From: DATFVJ01 sp963851085
Lineage (GTDB): Bacteria; Actinomycetota; Actinomycetes; Streptosporangiales; Streptosporangiaceae
Assembly: GCA_963851085.1 (NCBI GenBank)
Contig: CAWKNX010000003.1
Coordinates: 62,001 to 126,000 of the forward strand
Length of the DNA: 64,000 nt
Direction: 5' to 3'
Part shown: positions 53,682 to 63,652 of the stretch, piece by piece
How the letters are laid out: each line of letters opens with the position of its first letter
Position numbering within the stretch: the first letter of the stretch is position 1
The notes under the pieces: model-generated
Database searches by the model: none
What the model was told of the DNA's origin: nothing
Seen by the model: only the letters and a program-made list of their open reading frames with translations
Made by a program: the position numbers and the translations under genes

Positions 53682-56600
53682 GCCGGAGGGTTCGGCATCG
53701 GGTAGGGAGGGTCGGGAGCGGCGCAGCAGCTGTACAGCACCGGCTCGGCGGCGTCTTGCGGCGGGGACGCGATGGCGGGGGCGACCGGCTTGGCCCTGTG
53801 TTTCGGACGAGGACGCGCCGCCGCAAGGAGTGGCGGCGGTGAGGGCCCAGGCCATACGGACCACTCTTGCGGATCACTGACCGCACCCGGCCACGGTGCC
53901 CACTCGCTTGGATCGCCCTCGGGGGCCGAGAGCAGCGGTGGCGGTGTCGGCGCGCCTGTGGGGCCGTAATCGGTCGTATCGGTCAGGGACCCGAAATTCC
54001 AGTTCCCTTCCGCGTCGAGGCCTCCGCTGTAGGTCACGTTCTTTTTATAGTGACCCGACTTCCCCGTGTATTCCTCCGTCACGGTCATACCGGAGGAGTA
54101 GCGGACGCAGACGACGAACACGCCACAGCCGAAGCTCTGGTTGTACATTCCACGGAACGCTCGCGCGCTTTCGGCGTCCAGCTCCTTTTTGAGTTCGACG
54201 CGCATGCTCATGTGGCCGCTGGGGTCGATCTTGTTTATCGGATCGTTGTCCCCGAAAGAGTACCGGTCGAGGGTCTGCGAACTCCCGGGGTCGGGGACGA
54301 TGCTGTCCGGCGCGGTGAACTGGCCGAGTTCGGGGTCGTAGAAACGGGCGTTCATGTACACCAGACCGCTGTCGGGTTCGGCCCGCTGTCCCTGCCAGAG
54401 CCGACCGGTGGCCTCGACCTGGTTGCCCGGTTTCTGCGCGCCGTACGGCTGGTAGTCGTACCGCCCGGTCACCGCCCGGGTCTCATCGGTGACGACCCGG
54501 GTGGAGCGCAGCCGGTCCTGCAGCAGGTAGGACACCTTGCCGCCGGGGTCGCGGCGGGCGATGAGCAGGTCGCCCGCCCAGTAGTAGCGGGTCAGCCCGG
54601 TGTCGTCCTGTTCCAGGTAGCGGCCCAGGTAGTAGGTGGTGCCGGTGGCGGTGGTGCGCCGGACCCGCTGACCGTCCGCACCGTACGCCATGGTCGCCGT
54701 GCCCTGGTTTCCGGCGATGGTCTGCGGCATCCCGGTCGGAGTCCAGTCGATCTTCAGGGCCCGTCCGCCCGGGTCGGTCAGGCTGCGCAGGTTCCCCGCG
54801 GTGTCGTAGGTACGGGTGTGACCGGCGGTGGTGGAGGTGACGGCGTGCGGGTGGGAGGCGTCGTCATAGGAGTGCACTCCCCCGGCTGGCGAGCGGGTCA
54901 TCCGGCCGAGCTCGTCGTACTCGAACCTGAGCGGCTGCACGGACGGGGGGTGGCTGGTGGTGTAGGAGGTCAGCCTGCCCAGTTCGTCATAGCCGAACGA
55001 CTCCGTAACCGGGGAGGAACCGTTCGTGGTGGTGGCGTGGGTGACGCGCGCGGTCTGATCGTGCTGGTAGGCCGCCGAGAACACCGGATGCACCGGCTTG
55101 GGGGTGGCCGCGAGCGTCTGGCCATCGAGCCACTGCCGGTCCGGGTCGTACGTACGCTGCTCGATCAGGCCGTTGCCGTAACGCTGCTGCGTCGGCTGCC
55201 CGGCGGCGTTGTAATCGATGCCGGTGAGGTAGCCGCCGACGGATGTGAGCCGCCCGGCACCGTCGTAGGTATACCGGACGTTCTCGCCGTCGGGATCGCC
55301 GGGCACCGGGTAGTGCAGGTACTGCAGCCGGCCGGCGTCGTCGTAGGAGTAGCCCATCTCCTGGCAGACGGTGTCGACGCAGTGCCGGTCGCGGGTGGTC
55401 CGGCCGAGGGCGTCGTACCAGAACCGGTCGGCACCGCTCACCGCGCTGCCGCTCCCGGCGGAGGAGTAGGTGGCCAGGACGAGCCGCCCGAGGCTGTCGC
55501 CATGCGGCTGCCCTGTGGCGGGGTCACGGTCGTAGTCCCAGCGGATCTTCTGGGTGCCGCTAGGGCCGGTGTCAGTCCTGGTCTGCGGGCGGCCCGCCGC
55601 ATCGTAGGTCCAGGTGTGCACACCGCCCGCGTCGGTCTCGGTGGACAGGTTCCCGTCCGGCCGCCAGACGCGGGTGCGGTTCCCCCGGTCCGGGTCGCTG
55701 ATCGAGGTCTCCTGGCCGGCGGCGTCACGCACGATCGTGGTGACCAGCCCGGCCGCGTCAGTGATGGTCAGCGGCCGGTCCGCGGCGTCGTAAGTGTACG
55801 CGGTGGTCTGCGTCTCGGCAGTGCAGCCGGGACACGGCGTGACGTGCTCGTCGACCCGTACGGTACGCCCGAACGCGTCGTGGTGAACGGTAGTGACATG
55901 GCCGAGTTCGTCGCGTTCCTGCACCGCCCCGACGCCATAGCTGCGGGAGGTGCCCGTGGCGGCCACGCCAGGATGCGTGACGGTGACCGGGCGGTGTGCG
56001 GGATCGTAGCCGTAGACGGTCCAGCGGGGCGTCTCGCCCTCGGAGTGCGGCAGCGAGATGGCGGCCGGGCGATCCGAGGCGTCGCCGTAGCGGGTGTCGG
56101 TGACCAGCACGTCGCTGTCGGCCGCGGTGGTGCCCTCGTCACGGGTGCGGTAGACCCGGCCGAGGCCGTCGATCAGTTCCTCGTGCCAGTGCACGCCGTC
56201 GCCGGGGCTGCCATCGCCGACTTCAGTGCGGACCCGCTGGCGTACGGTGTCGGCCCCGGTGACCACGCCGGTGTTCAGGTAGCGGACCGTGGTGGTGCCG
56301 CCTGTCGGCGGGACGGTGGCGACAAGCCGCCCGTAGGCGTCGTGGCGCGTGTACGTGGTCCGCTGGTTGAGGTCGGTCAACGCGTCGGCGACGCCGAGCG
56401 TCTCGTCCCAGTCCGTGCTCGTGCAGCCCACCACGGTGCAGCGGGAGATGGGGAACAAGGACCGCTGGAGGTCATAATTGGTCGAGGCTTCCACCCCGGA
56501 CGGGTCAGCGGTCCAGATGAGGTTTCCGGCGTCGTCATAACGGTATGAGGTCCGCGCGGCCGCTCCGGTGGTCAGATCGGTGACCTGGGTGACCTGGGTC

Positions 56601-59600
56601 AGATCACCTCGGGCCAGCGGCGGATGCTCCCAGGTCCGGTCGTCATACCCGTACAGAGTTCGTTCCTGGACCACCCATCGCAACGGCGCGGCGGGATTGG
56701 GCACCAGCAGTTCCCGCTTGTACGGCCGGTCGACCACGTAGTTCGTGACGTTGGGCCGGACCGGGGTGTAGGTGAGCCGCCGCCCCGCGTCGCCGGACTC
56801 CTCCATCTCCTTCACGTTGCCGTAGTCGTCGTATCGGTACTCGGTCTGTTTCTCCTGGCAGGCAGGGGCCCGTTCGCATTCGGCTGTGACGGTGGCCGCC
56901 GGGCGGCAGCTGTACGGGGCGGTGCCGCCAGGCGGGGCGAAGTCGGTGCTCGTACGGGTGAGCACCGCGCCGGATGGGTCCTGGATGGCGGTGGTGGCCT
57001 GCCTGCTGCCGCAGGCCTCACCGAGGTCGTTGCCTGTGACGACGACGGCGCCGCCCTGGTCGGCGCGGATGGTGCTATAGCCGACGAGCCTGCGGTAACG
57101 GACTGACCAGCGGGCACCGTCGTAAGTGAAGCTCACGTTCGCCCGCACCAGAGGCTGGTGCGCCGTGTCGGTGACGGTGATCTGGTCGACCACGATCGGC
57201 AGCGTACCCGCCGGGAGATACGACCGGGCGGCTGGCTGGGCCCGGTAGCCGATCGAGGTGGTGGCGCCACGGCCGTTGTCGATCCCGGTGATCCGGTCAT
57301 CGGCCGTGCCGAAACGCAGCGTCCGCAGCGATCCGGGGCCAACGTGGGCCAGTTCATCGACGCCATCGGAGTCGGTGTCCATCCCGGTCCACGCCCACGA
57401 GTCGGGGTTGGGGATCGGGAACGACGGTTCGCTGACCGGCCGGTGCCAGGGCCGGTTCCAGTCCCCGGGGTTGAGCAAGGTCGTCACGGTCGTGCGAGCG
57501 GTCGCGCCGAGCCCGACCCGGGCCAGGTGGTACACGTCCGTGCGCCCGTCGTGGTTAACGTCGCCCAGCCTCAGATTGCGCCGGTCCTCCAGCCCGACGG
57601 CCGACGTGCAGGGTGCGGCGGCACCGGCAGTGCGCAGCGTGGACCAGTCGCCCCCCTGGCGCAAGTAGGCCTCCACCAGCATGCACCCGCCGGAGACCAC
57701 GGCACGGCCGAGGTCGGCGATGCCGTCGCCGTCCAGGTCCACCGGGCTCAGCGCGTGCGCGGCCGCCGCATCGATGGGCTGGAAACGGCGCCGCTGCTCC
57801 TCGCGCCAGGTGCCCGGCCCGGTCGACAGCAGGCTGCGGACGATGGAGTAGCTGCTCGACGGCGCGCCACCGACCTCGACGTGCACGAAGTCGGTGAGCC
57901 CGTCGCGGTTGAGATCGACGGTACGGAAGCTGCCGACGTCCACCCGGGCCAGCGGTCCGCCGTCGGCTGTCGTGGCCGCGGTGAACTGGTCGCGGTGGCC
58001 AGCCAGCCAGGTTCCGTCGCCCTGGGCGAGCAGATACTCCACCCGTACGCCCGGGCCGAGCGGCCGGAACCGGACGAGGTCGCCGCGGTCGTCGCCGTTG
58101 ATCCTGGCCGGCCGCCAGTCCCGCACGTCCCCGGCGTCGGGCACGTCGGCGCCGGACACGCAGGTCGATCCCGTACAGGGCATGGTCCACCCCGAACCGG
58201 TCGACAGCATCGTCGTCAGCTGCAGCGCGCCGTCGGCGCGGCGGCCTGCCCGCACCAGGTCGCTGCGCCCGTCCGCCTCGTCCTCCGGTCCCCCGACGTC
58301 CATGGCGAGCCAGCCGCCCGCGTCCGGATCGTCCAGGGCCGGGCCCCCGGTGACCGGCGGGATCGGGGTCTGCACCACTGGGTCGTAGCCGCCGCCCGCC
58401 TTGGCCGCCGCCGTGTACAGCCGGTAGCCGGGGTTGTCGAACCGCAGGACGTACAGGTCTTGGCGCCCGTCGCCATTGTGGTCCAACACCGCCCAGCGGT
58501 GCGGGGCCGGTGGCGCGACCGGCGTCGGCTGCGCCCACAGGTCGAACCGGGTCGATCCGCCCGCGACGACCGTCGTCGCGCACAGCAGGTCGGCCTGGCC
58601 ATCCCCGTTGACGTCCCCCGCAGCGGCGATAGCCGCATCGGCCCGGCGGCAGGCCGGGACCGCCGCGGTGTTCAGCGGTACGGCGTCCGCGAAGGTGCCG
58701 TCTCCGTTGGACCGCTGCAGCCGGGCAGGGTCGCCGGTCAACAAGTCGGCGCGCCCGTCGCCGTCGGCGTCGCCGACGGCGACGTCGGTCCCGGCCGCGA
58801 CCACCGGCTTGACGACAGTGATCTGCGACGGCGCGCCCTTCTCCGACAGCCCGATCCGTACCGACGATCCAGCGAGCAGGCCGTAGTCGGTGCGCGCGTC
58901 CCCGTCGAAGTCGGCGCCGGTCACGCTCCAGTCCGCAGTCTGGGGACCGACCGCCCAGCCGGTGGCCGTGAGCTGCCACGACCCGACAGTCCCGCCCGGT
59001 TCGGTGAACCCGGTGAGCAGCTCGAACGACGTACCAGGGTGGCCGACCGCGAGCATGATGTCGCCGGTACCGCTGTTGTCCACATCCCCGGTGGTGATGA
59101 GGGTATCGCCGACCGCAGTCACGGCGGCCGGCAGCGGGCTGTGCCAGGCCACCATCCCGCCGTCCGGACTGGACCGTGCGACGCCCAGCCTGCGCTCCGG
59201 CGCTGAACTGCTCCCGTAGACGCACACCAGGTCACCGAGCTGGTCGCCGTTCACGTCGCCGGAGGCGCAGTGCCGCGGCACCGTGGCGCCGAACCAGGGT
59301 TCGGCCACGTTGAGGGGCTGCTCAGTGAAGGTGCCGTCCCGGTGCGACAGCAGTTTGCGGAGACCACCTGTCCGGGACATGGCGAGAATGTCGTCGGCAC
59401 CATCGCCGTCGAGGTCCATGGCGTATCCGGTCGGGCCGCAGCCTTGGCCGGAGGTCTTGACGGGATCACCCTGCGGCCTGGCTGCAAGCCGGACGTACAG
59501 GGGTGAGCAGCCGGTCTTGAGGACGTTCCACGAGGCGGCGTCGATCCGGTGGTCGCCGTCGAAGTCGCCGTATAGCGGGCTGCGGTCGGTCTCCTCGTCG

Positions 59601-60709
59601 TCCTTGCCGGTGAGGATGTCGCCCGGTATGGATGTCGCCACCCGGGGAAAGTCCGCGTTGTCCGGCGGTGACGGCATCGCGAGCCCGGCCGGCACGGTGC
59701 CGGCGGTCCAGTCCGGCTCGGGCAGCTCGGTGGAGGCGGTGCTGAACGTGACAGGCGGAAGCGGTTCGGTGGCCCCGGCGGTGACCGCCCCATCGGGTGA
59801 CACCGAGGCGTCGGCGGGGAACTGCCGCAGCGATCGCAGCACCGAGTTGCCGGTCGAACGGCTGATGAAGTAGCCAAGTGCGTACGCGGTAACCAGATGG
59901 CCGTCCATCCGCACCTCGATTGTACGTAGCCGATGCCGGACCTGGCGGGTGCTCCTGCCGGTCGGATAGGCGATGACATCGGGGCGGATCTCGTAGTGGA
60001 ACCGCACCACCGCCCCGGCCTTGCACGGGTCCTGCCCGCTCTGTCCGCACTCCTTGGTGCCAGCCGCGTAGGTTACCTGGCTGGGCAAGCAGTGGCTCGG
60101 GCAGTCCTGCGCATAGCTCACCGCGTTGCCGTGGGTGTCGGCCACCCGGGTCAGCGACCACTGGTAGGCGTCACCGGCCGGAGAATCGGGCTCATAGACC
60201 AGCCGTGTGCCGTCGCGGTACCAGCGGGTCCATGCCTTTCCGTCGAAGACGAACCGGTCGTAGGACTGCTTGCGCGTCTCGTGTGTCCCGCCGGTGACAC
60301 AGTCCGGAGCGCATGAGACCAGTTCCTCGCCGTCGACCACATACACGTCGGTGCCGTCATAGCGGGGCAGCCCACCGTCCGGGCCGGAACGGGTGATGGT
60401 GGAACCGACCGTGAGCCGCCACCCCACCCCGGCCTCGCCGTTGCCCGTGGCCGAGTCGTAGTCGAGCGACACGCGTGGCTCCAGCCCATGGAAGGCGGGC
60501 ACCTGGATCGGCACCGAGTGGACGAACGACCCGGTCGCGCTCGGTGCCGCGGCCAGCCCTCCGGAAGTAGTGTCACCAGTATCCGTCGCGGATGCCGCCC
60601 GCCCCGGCGATGCCCTGGTCTGGCCGTTCACCTCCGCCGATGCTCCAGCGACCAGCAGCAGCAGCACTACCAGGATCGCCCGGATCCTGCCCTTGCCAAC
60701 CACCCGCAC
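53678..60709 (-). CDS. Giant secreted SpvB / FG-GAP / RHS-repeat protein
   Basis: About 2343 residues. The N-terminal KGRIRAILVVLLLLVAGASA is a signal peptide; GTG at 60709 is chosen so it starts properly. An SpvB-like domain (VHSVPIQVPAFHGLEPRVSL) follows. Then come nine or more FG-GAP/VCBS calcium-type repeats (DFDGDHRID, DLDGDGADD, DVNGDQLGD, DADGDGRAD, DHNGDGRQD), then RHS/YD repeats (YDALGRTTRDRHC, YDELGRLTSYTT). The core-like end is LWQGQRAEPDSGLVYMNARF, YDPELGQFTAPDSIVPDPGS and NDPINKIDPSGH, followed by a 180-residue variable tip ending Pro-rich. It is a TcB/TcC-like cocoon that would enclose its tip. The whole 7-kb frame is open. Confidence 0.93.
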   Translation of the reverse strand: MRVVGKGRIRAILVVLLLLVAGASAEVNGQTRASPGRAASATDTGDTTSGGLAAAPSATGSFVHSVPIQVPAFHGLEPRVSLDYDSATGNGEAGVGWRLTVGSTITRSGPDGGLPRYDGTDVYVVDGEELVSCAPDCVTGGTHETRKQSYDRFVFDGKAWTRWYRDGTRLVYEPDSPAGDAYQWSLTRVADTHGNAVSYAQDCPSHCLPSQVTYAAGTKECGQSGQDPCKAGAVVRFHYEIRPDVIAYPTGRSTRQVRHRLRTIEVRMDGHLVTAYALGYFISRSTGNSVLRSLRQFPADASVSPDGAVTAGATEPLPPVTFSTASTELPEPDWTAGTVPAGLAMPSPPDNADFPRVATSIPGDILTGKDDEETDRSPLYGDFDGDHRIDAASWNVLKTGCSPLYVRLAARPQGDPVKTSGQGCGPTGYAMDLDGDGADDILAMSRTGGLRKLLSHRDGTFTEQPLNVAEPWFGATVPRHCASGDVNGDQLGDLVCVYGSSSAPERRLGVARSSPDGGMVAWHSPLPAAVTAVGDTLITTGDVDNSGTGDIMLAVGHPGTSFELLTGFTEPGGTVGSWQLTATGWAVGPQTADWSVTGADFDGDARTDYGLLAGSSVRIGLSEKGAPSQITVVKPVVAAGTDVAVGDADGDGRADLLTGDPARLQRSNGDGTFADAVPLNTAAVPACRRADAAIAAAGDVNGDGQADLLCATTVVAGGSTRFDLWAQPTPVAPPAPHRWAVLDHNGDGRQDLYVLRFDNPGYRLYTAAAKAGGGYDPVVQTPIPPVTGGPALDDPDAGGWLAMDVGGPEDEADGRSDLVRAGRRADGALQLTTMLSTGSGWTMPCTGSTCVSGADVPDAGDVRDWRPARINGDDRGDLVRFRPLGPGVRVEYLLAQGDGTWLAGHRDQFTAATTADGGPLARVDVGSFRTVDLNRDGLTDFVHVEVGGAPSSSYSIVRSLLSTGPGTWREEQRRRFQPIDAAAAHALSPVDLDGDGIADLGRAVVSGGCMLVEAYLRQGGDWSTLRTAGAAAPCTSAVGLEDRRNLRLGDVNHDGRTDVYHLARVGLGATARTTVTTLLNPGDWNRPWHRPVSEPSFPIPNPDSWAWTGMDTDSDGVDELAHVGPGSLRTLRFGTADDRITGIDNGRGATTSIGYRAQPAARSYLPAGTLPIVVDQITVTDTAHQPLVRANVSFTYDGARWSVRYRRLVGYSTIRADQGGAVVVTGNDLGEACGSRQATTAIQDPSGAVLTRTSTDFAPPGGTAPYSCRPAATVTAECERAPACQEKQTEYRYDDYGNVKEMEESGDAGRRLTYTPVRPNVTNYVVDRPYKRELLVPNPAAPLRWVVQERTLYGYDDRTWEHPPLARGDLTQVTQVTDLTTGAAARTSYRYDDAGNLIWTADPSGVEASTNYDLQRSLFPISRCTVVGCTSTDWDETLGVADALTDLNQRTTYTRHDAYGRLVATVPPTGGTTTVRYLNTGVVTGADTVRQRVRTEVGDGSPGDGVHWHEELIDGLGRVYRTRDEGTTAADSDVLVTDTRYGDASDRPAAISLPHSEGETPRWTVYGYDPAHRPVTVTHPGVAATGTSRSYGVGAVQERDELGHVTTVHHDAFGRTVRVDEHVTPCPGCTAETQTTAYTYDAADRPLTITDAAGLVTTIVRDAAGQETSISDPDRGNRTRVWRPDGNLSTETDAGGVHTWTYDAAGRPQTRTDTGPSGTQKIRWDYDRDPATGQPHGDSLGRLVLATYSSAGSGSAVSGADRFWYDALGRTTRDRHCVDTVCQEMGYSYDDAGRLQYLHYPVPGDPDGENVRYTYDGAGRLTSVGGYLTGIDYNAAGQPTQQRYGNGLIEQRTYDPDRQWLDGQTLAATPKPVHPVFSAAYQHDQTARVTHATTTNGSSPVTESFGYDELGRLTSYTTSHPPSVQPLRFEYDELGRMTRSPAGGVHSYDDASHPHAVTSTTAGHTRTYDTAGNLRSLTDPGGRALKIDWTPTGMPQTIAGNQGTATMAYGADGQRVRRTTATGTTYYLGRYLEQDDTGLTRYYWAGDLLIARRDPGGKVSYLLQDRLRSTRVVTDETRAVTGRYDYQPYGAQKPGNQVEATGRLWQGQRAEPDSGLVYMNARFYDPELGQFTAPDSIVPDPGSSQTLDRYSFGDNDPINKIDPSGHMSMRVELKKELDAESARAFRGMYNQSFGCGVFVVCVRYSSGMTVTEEYTGKSGHYKKNVTYSGGLDAEGNWNFGSLTDTTDYGPTGAPTPPPLLSAPEGDPSEWAPWPGAVSDPQEWSVWPGPSPPPLLAAARPRPKHRAKPVAPAIASPPQDAAEPVLYSCCAAPDPPYPMPNPPA

Positions 60710-61541
60710 CCCCCCGCCGTCCCGTGGTATGGCTCGATCGCCTACAGCGGCAGCGCCGGGTACTACGGCGTGACGCAGTCTGGATCGCAACTCCTGCTTT
60801 TACCGGAGAGCCTGGACAGGCATGCGCCATCTCTTCCGGGCCACGGTGGCCTCCCCGAGGCAGTCTCCCCCCTAAGCGCGCCGGGCCAGAACACGGCCCG
60901 GGTGTGAAACCCGGATGTGGAACGTGTGCAGATCGTATGGAATTGCCGACGCGTGGCTCGCCGGCTGGAGGCGAGGAACCGGCCGGCACCTCAAAGTTGG
61001 CGATGCCGTACTCCAGGGCGGTCAGGGACGTCAGCGCCGCGGTCTGGGACATCCACCGTGTGTAGCCTGTCCGCTCATGGTGACAGGCCGGCCACGAAAA
61101 GGTCCTCGGCGATCGTTCCGATGGCGCGTGCGGCTGGGCGAAGAAGTTCCCCCCTTCCCAGCATGCACCCGCCCCGACGGCCACGTGACATCGCCGGCCG
61201 CGGACGCCCAGCTGACTCATCTGGCTGCCGCCACCCGCAGCAGCCTCCAGCAACTCGCGGGATCGGGCCATCCGCTCGGCCCGGCACCGACAGCCGGGAT
61301 GCCGCTGGCTGACTTGCACGGCACCGCCGCGCAAATTGACCCGTTCTGCATGTCTGAACTGATGGGGCACCGAGGATCTGGCAGCCACACAGATCGGAGG
61401 GTCGGCGGGCGGTTATCAAGGGCTCTTTGCCTCGTCGGCCGAACGGCAGTCCCGGTTACGGCCCAGGCGGACAGTCGACCGCGCTGTATGTTCATACATC
61501 GCCGCGCTTGAGCTGAATGTTCGCTTTTGCCGCTGACCGCG
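60710..61541. other. Gap of about 830 bp without an assigned gene
   Basis: A plus-strand frame near 61075-61511 contains LAAATRSSLQQLAGSGHPLG and PAPTAGMPLADLHGTAAQID with coding-like composition but no known domain and no clear start. It may be a decayed gene. It should include the RHS promoter near 60720-60900. Confidence 0.4.
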
Positions 61542-63332
61542 CTATTCGTCCCGGTATGGATTGCCGGTATCTGCCACGCGCGCGGCGAGGTAGTCGGTCC
61601 AGTCGCGCCGCGCGTGTGTAGCCCAGCGGACCGCGGTGTTGACATGCAGGCCGAGCAAGTCGGCGAGGATGGCGGGGGCAAGTCAGTGGCGAGGGCGGCG
61701 AGGGCTCCGTTGCGGGCGGGCCGGGCGCTGATGCCGTGGCGGTTCAGCCGGTTGGTGAGGCTGTGGTTGTCGATCGGCTGTCCGGGGACCCGGCCGGGGA
61801 ACAGCCAGCGCGGGGCTTGGGGTCCGTGGGAAATCATGAGCCGGGTCGGTGGCTGAGCGGCCAGTTGCCTGAGGATGGCGCCGAGGCGGGGCGGGAGCAG
61901 GATCGGGTGCTTGCCGGCGGATAGATAGGTACTGCCGTCCTGCTGCATCAGGCGATCGGCGGTGAGGTGCCGGATCCGCTGAGCCTGGAGGCCGAACAGC
62001 AAGATGAGGGCACCAGCTGCCCGGATGCCGGCGGGCAGGGCGTCATCGGTGAGGCACCGTTGCAGCAGCTGCCAGCGGTCGTCGTCGCCGAGCAGGTCCG
62101 CCGGCTCCTGGCGCGGGATGAGCGGGACGGTGAGCTTGCGGGTGAGCCCGCGGCCAGCGGTCCATGCCAGGAAGTAGCGGATGCGGTTGCGGCGCTGGGT
62201 GTCCTCCTCGTCCAGCCAGCGGTCGATGTCGTCCTGGCGCAACTCCTCCAGCCTGATTTTCTGCTCGTCGAGCCAGGCCAGCAGCTCCAGGGCAACCAGG
62301 ACCCGGCGGCGCAAGTCACGGCCGGCCGAGGCCGGGTAGCGGCGCGCGGACGCGCGGCTGCGGGCTCGCCGCAGCAGGAACCAGTGCAGGAACGGGCGGA
62401 CCAGGTTCGCGTGCGCGGCTGGCTTGCCGACCAGGTGGTGCTCGAGCCAGGACGGGACCCGTTCGAGATCCTCGTGTCGTCCGGGCAGCACGCCGGGAAC
62501 TGACTCGCTGGCAGGGGCGGACCCGCCCGCAACGTACGCAGGTCATCTCCGGTCCCCGGTAGCAGCTGTCGCACAGGTCGGGCTGGTCGCCGTGAGCGTT
62601 GCGGGCGATCCGCCCGAGCCGACCGCAGCGCCCGCACAGCCGGCGAGGCCGCTGAGACCGGTTATAGCACAGGTGGCAGTAGACGCCGTCGTCGCCGACC
62701 AGGGCGGCGATCGCTGTCTTTCCGCAGGAGACGCACGTGTGTGCGTGGCGTTTCCAGCAGCGGATGCACAGCACCCTGCCGTCCTCCAGACGGGAGACCG
62801 GTCTGTCCAGGCGACCGCAGCCGCTGCATTCCTTGAAGGTCTCGGGATCTTGGTGATAGCAGCGGTAGCAGATCTTCCCCTCCGGCTTCCTGGCAGCGAT
62901 GCGTACGTCCTGTTGTCCGCAGCGAGAGCAGGTAGACCGGCGTGACCGGCCGTCGCAGGTTCCGCAGATCCGCCCTTCAGGCCGAAGCTGCCGCAGATCG
63001 ACCGTCACCTTGCCGCACTGAGCGCAGCCGGGCCGGACCACCGGGTGCCCGGCGTCGTGCAGCACGTGCGTCAGGCGCAGCAGCACCGGTGGGCAATGAG
63101 TATCGCCTGATGTCAGCGCATCTGGGTGAGTAGCCATGTGCCCGGCCAGCTCTTCCAGGAACCGCGCCGCGCCCCGCACCGGGACCGGCACCGCGGCCTC
63201 CAGCGCCGCCCTGGCCTCGTCGGTGCTCAGCGCCGACAGTGCCGTGGCCAGCTGGGTGATCGCCGCGGTCATGGCGGCGTCCCTCCGTGCCGCCTGGCTG
63301 ACGAGCCGCGCCACCGTCGACGGAGCGGTCAT
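61542..63332 (-). pseudogene. Zinc-ribbon tyrosine-recombinase-like gene with two frameshifts
   Basis: The first half (63332 to about 62510) has many CxxC pairs: CAQCGK, CGTCDG, CSRCGQ, CYRCYH, CSGCGR, CIRCWK, CVSCGK, CHLCYN, CGRCGR, CDSCYR and CVRCGR. A one-base shift near 62515 leads to VPSWLEHHLVGKPAAHANLV, RVLVALELLAWLDEQKIRLE and LILLFGLQAQRIRHLTADRL, a recombinase-type helical core. A second shift near 61690 leads to ILADLLGLHVNTAVRWATHA and RRDWTDYLAARVADTGNPYR with a stop at 61542. It overlaps the XRE gene as ATGA. Without the two indels it would be about 590 residues. Confidence 0.75.
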
Positions 63333-63652
63333 AGCCCCTGGGGTTTCCGGATCGAGGTGCGGCGCACCACCGGAGCCGGGTCCGCGGTCTCCCCGACGGC
63401 CTTGCGGACCTCAGCGTTCACCGTCTCGACCTCGATCAGGTCGTTCGGGGCGCAGCCCAGGATGTCGCACAACGCGGCGAGGGTATCCATCGACAGCCGC
63501 TGCGGCGGCTGGGTGACCAGCCGGAACACCTGCTCACGCGACAAGTTGATGCCGCGTTCGGCTAGCAGCGGCACCAGGTCGGTGGTCTGGAACATGTCAG
63601 AGGCGGCCATCAGCTTGCGCAGATTCCACCGGATGCCCATTTTCTTGATCAC
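63329..63652 (-). CDS. XRE/Cro-CI regulator of the recombinase module
   Basis: A 107-residue protein: IRWNLRKLMAASDMFQTTDL, VPLLAERGINLSREQVFRLV and LSMDTLAALCDILGCAPNDL is a Cro/CI-type helix-turn-helix of the Xre_C-like kind. It overlaps both neighbours (GTGA/ATGA) and sits between the integrase and the zinc-ribbon recombinase-like gene, so it is part of one operon. Confidence 0.85.
   Translation of the reverse strand: MIKKMGIRWNLRKLMAASDMFQTTDLVPLLAERGINLSREQVFRLVTQPPQRLSMDTLAALCDILGCAPNDLIEVETVNAEVRKAVGETADPAPVVRRTSIRKPQGL

Noticed and set aside
55165..60576. Many long frames inside the RHS gene, including a 682-codon plus-strand frame
   Set aside because: Low-complexity shadows; the minus-strand frame alone shows FG-GAP and RHS motifs throughout.
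60573..61388. 271-codon minus-strand frame upstream of the RHS gene
   Set aside because: Overlaps the RHS start in another frame; composition is shadow-like and no domain or start signal is seen.
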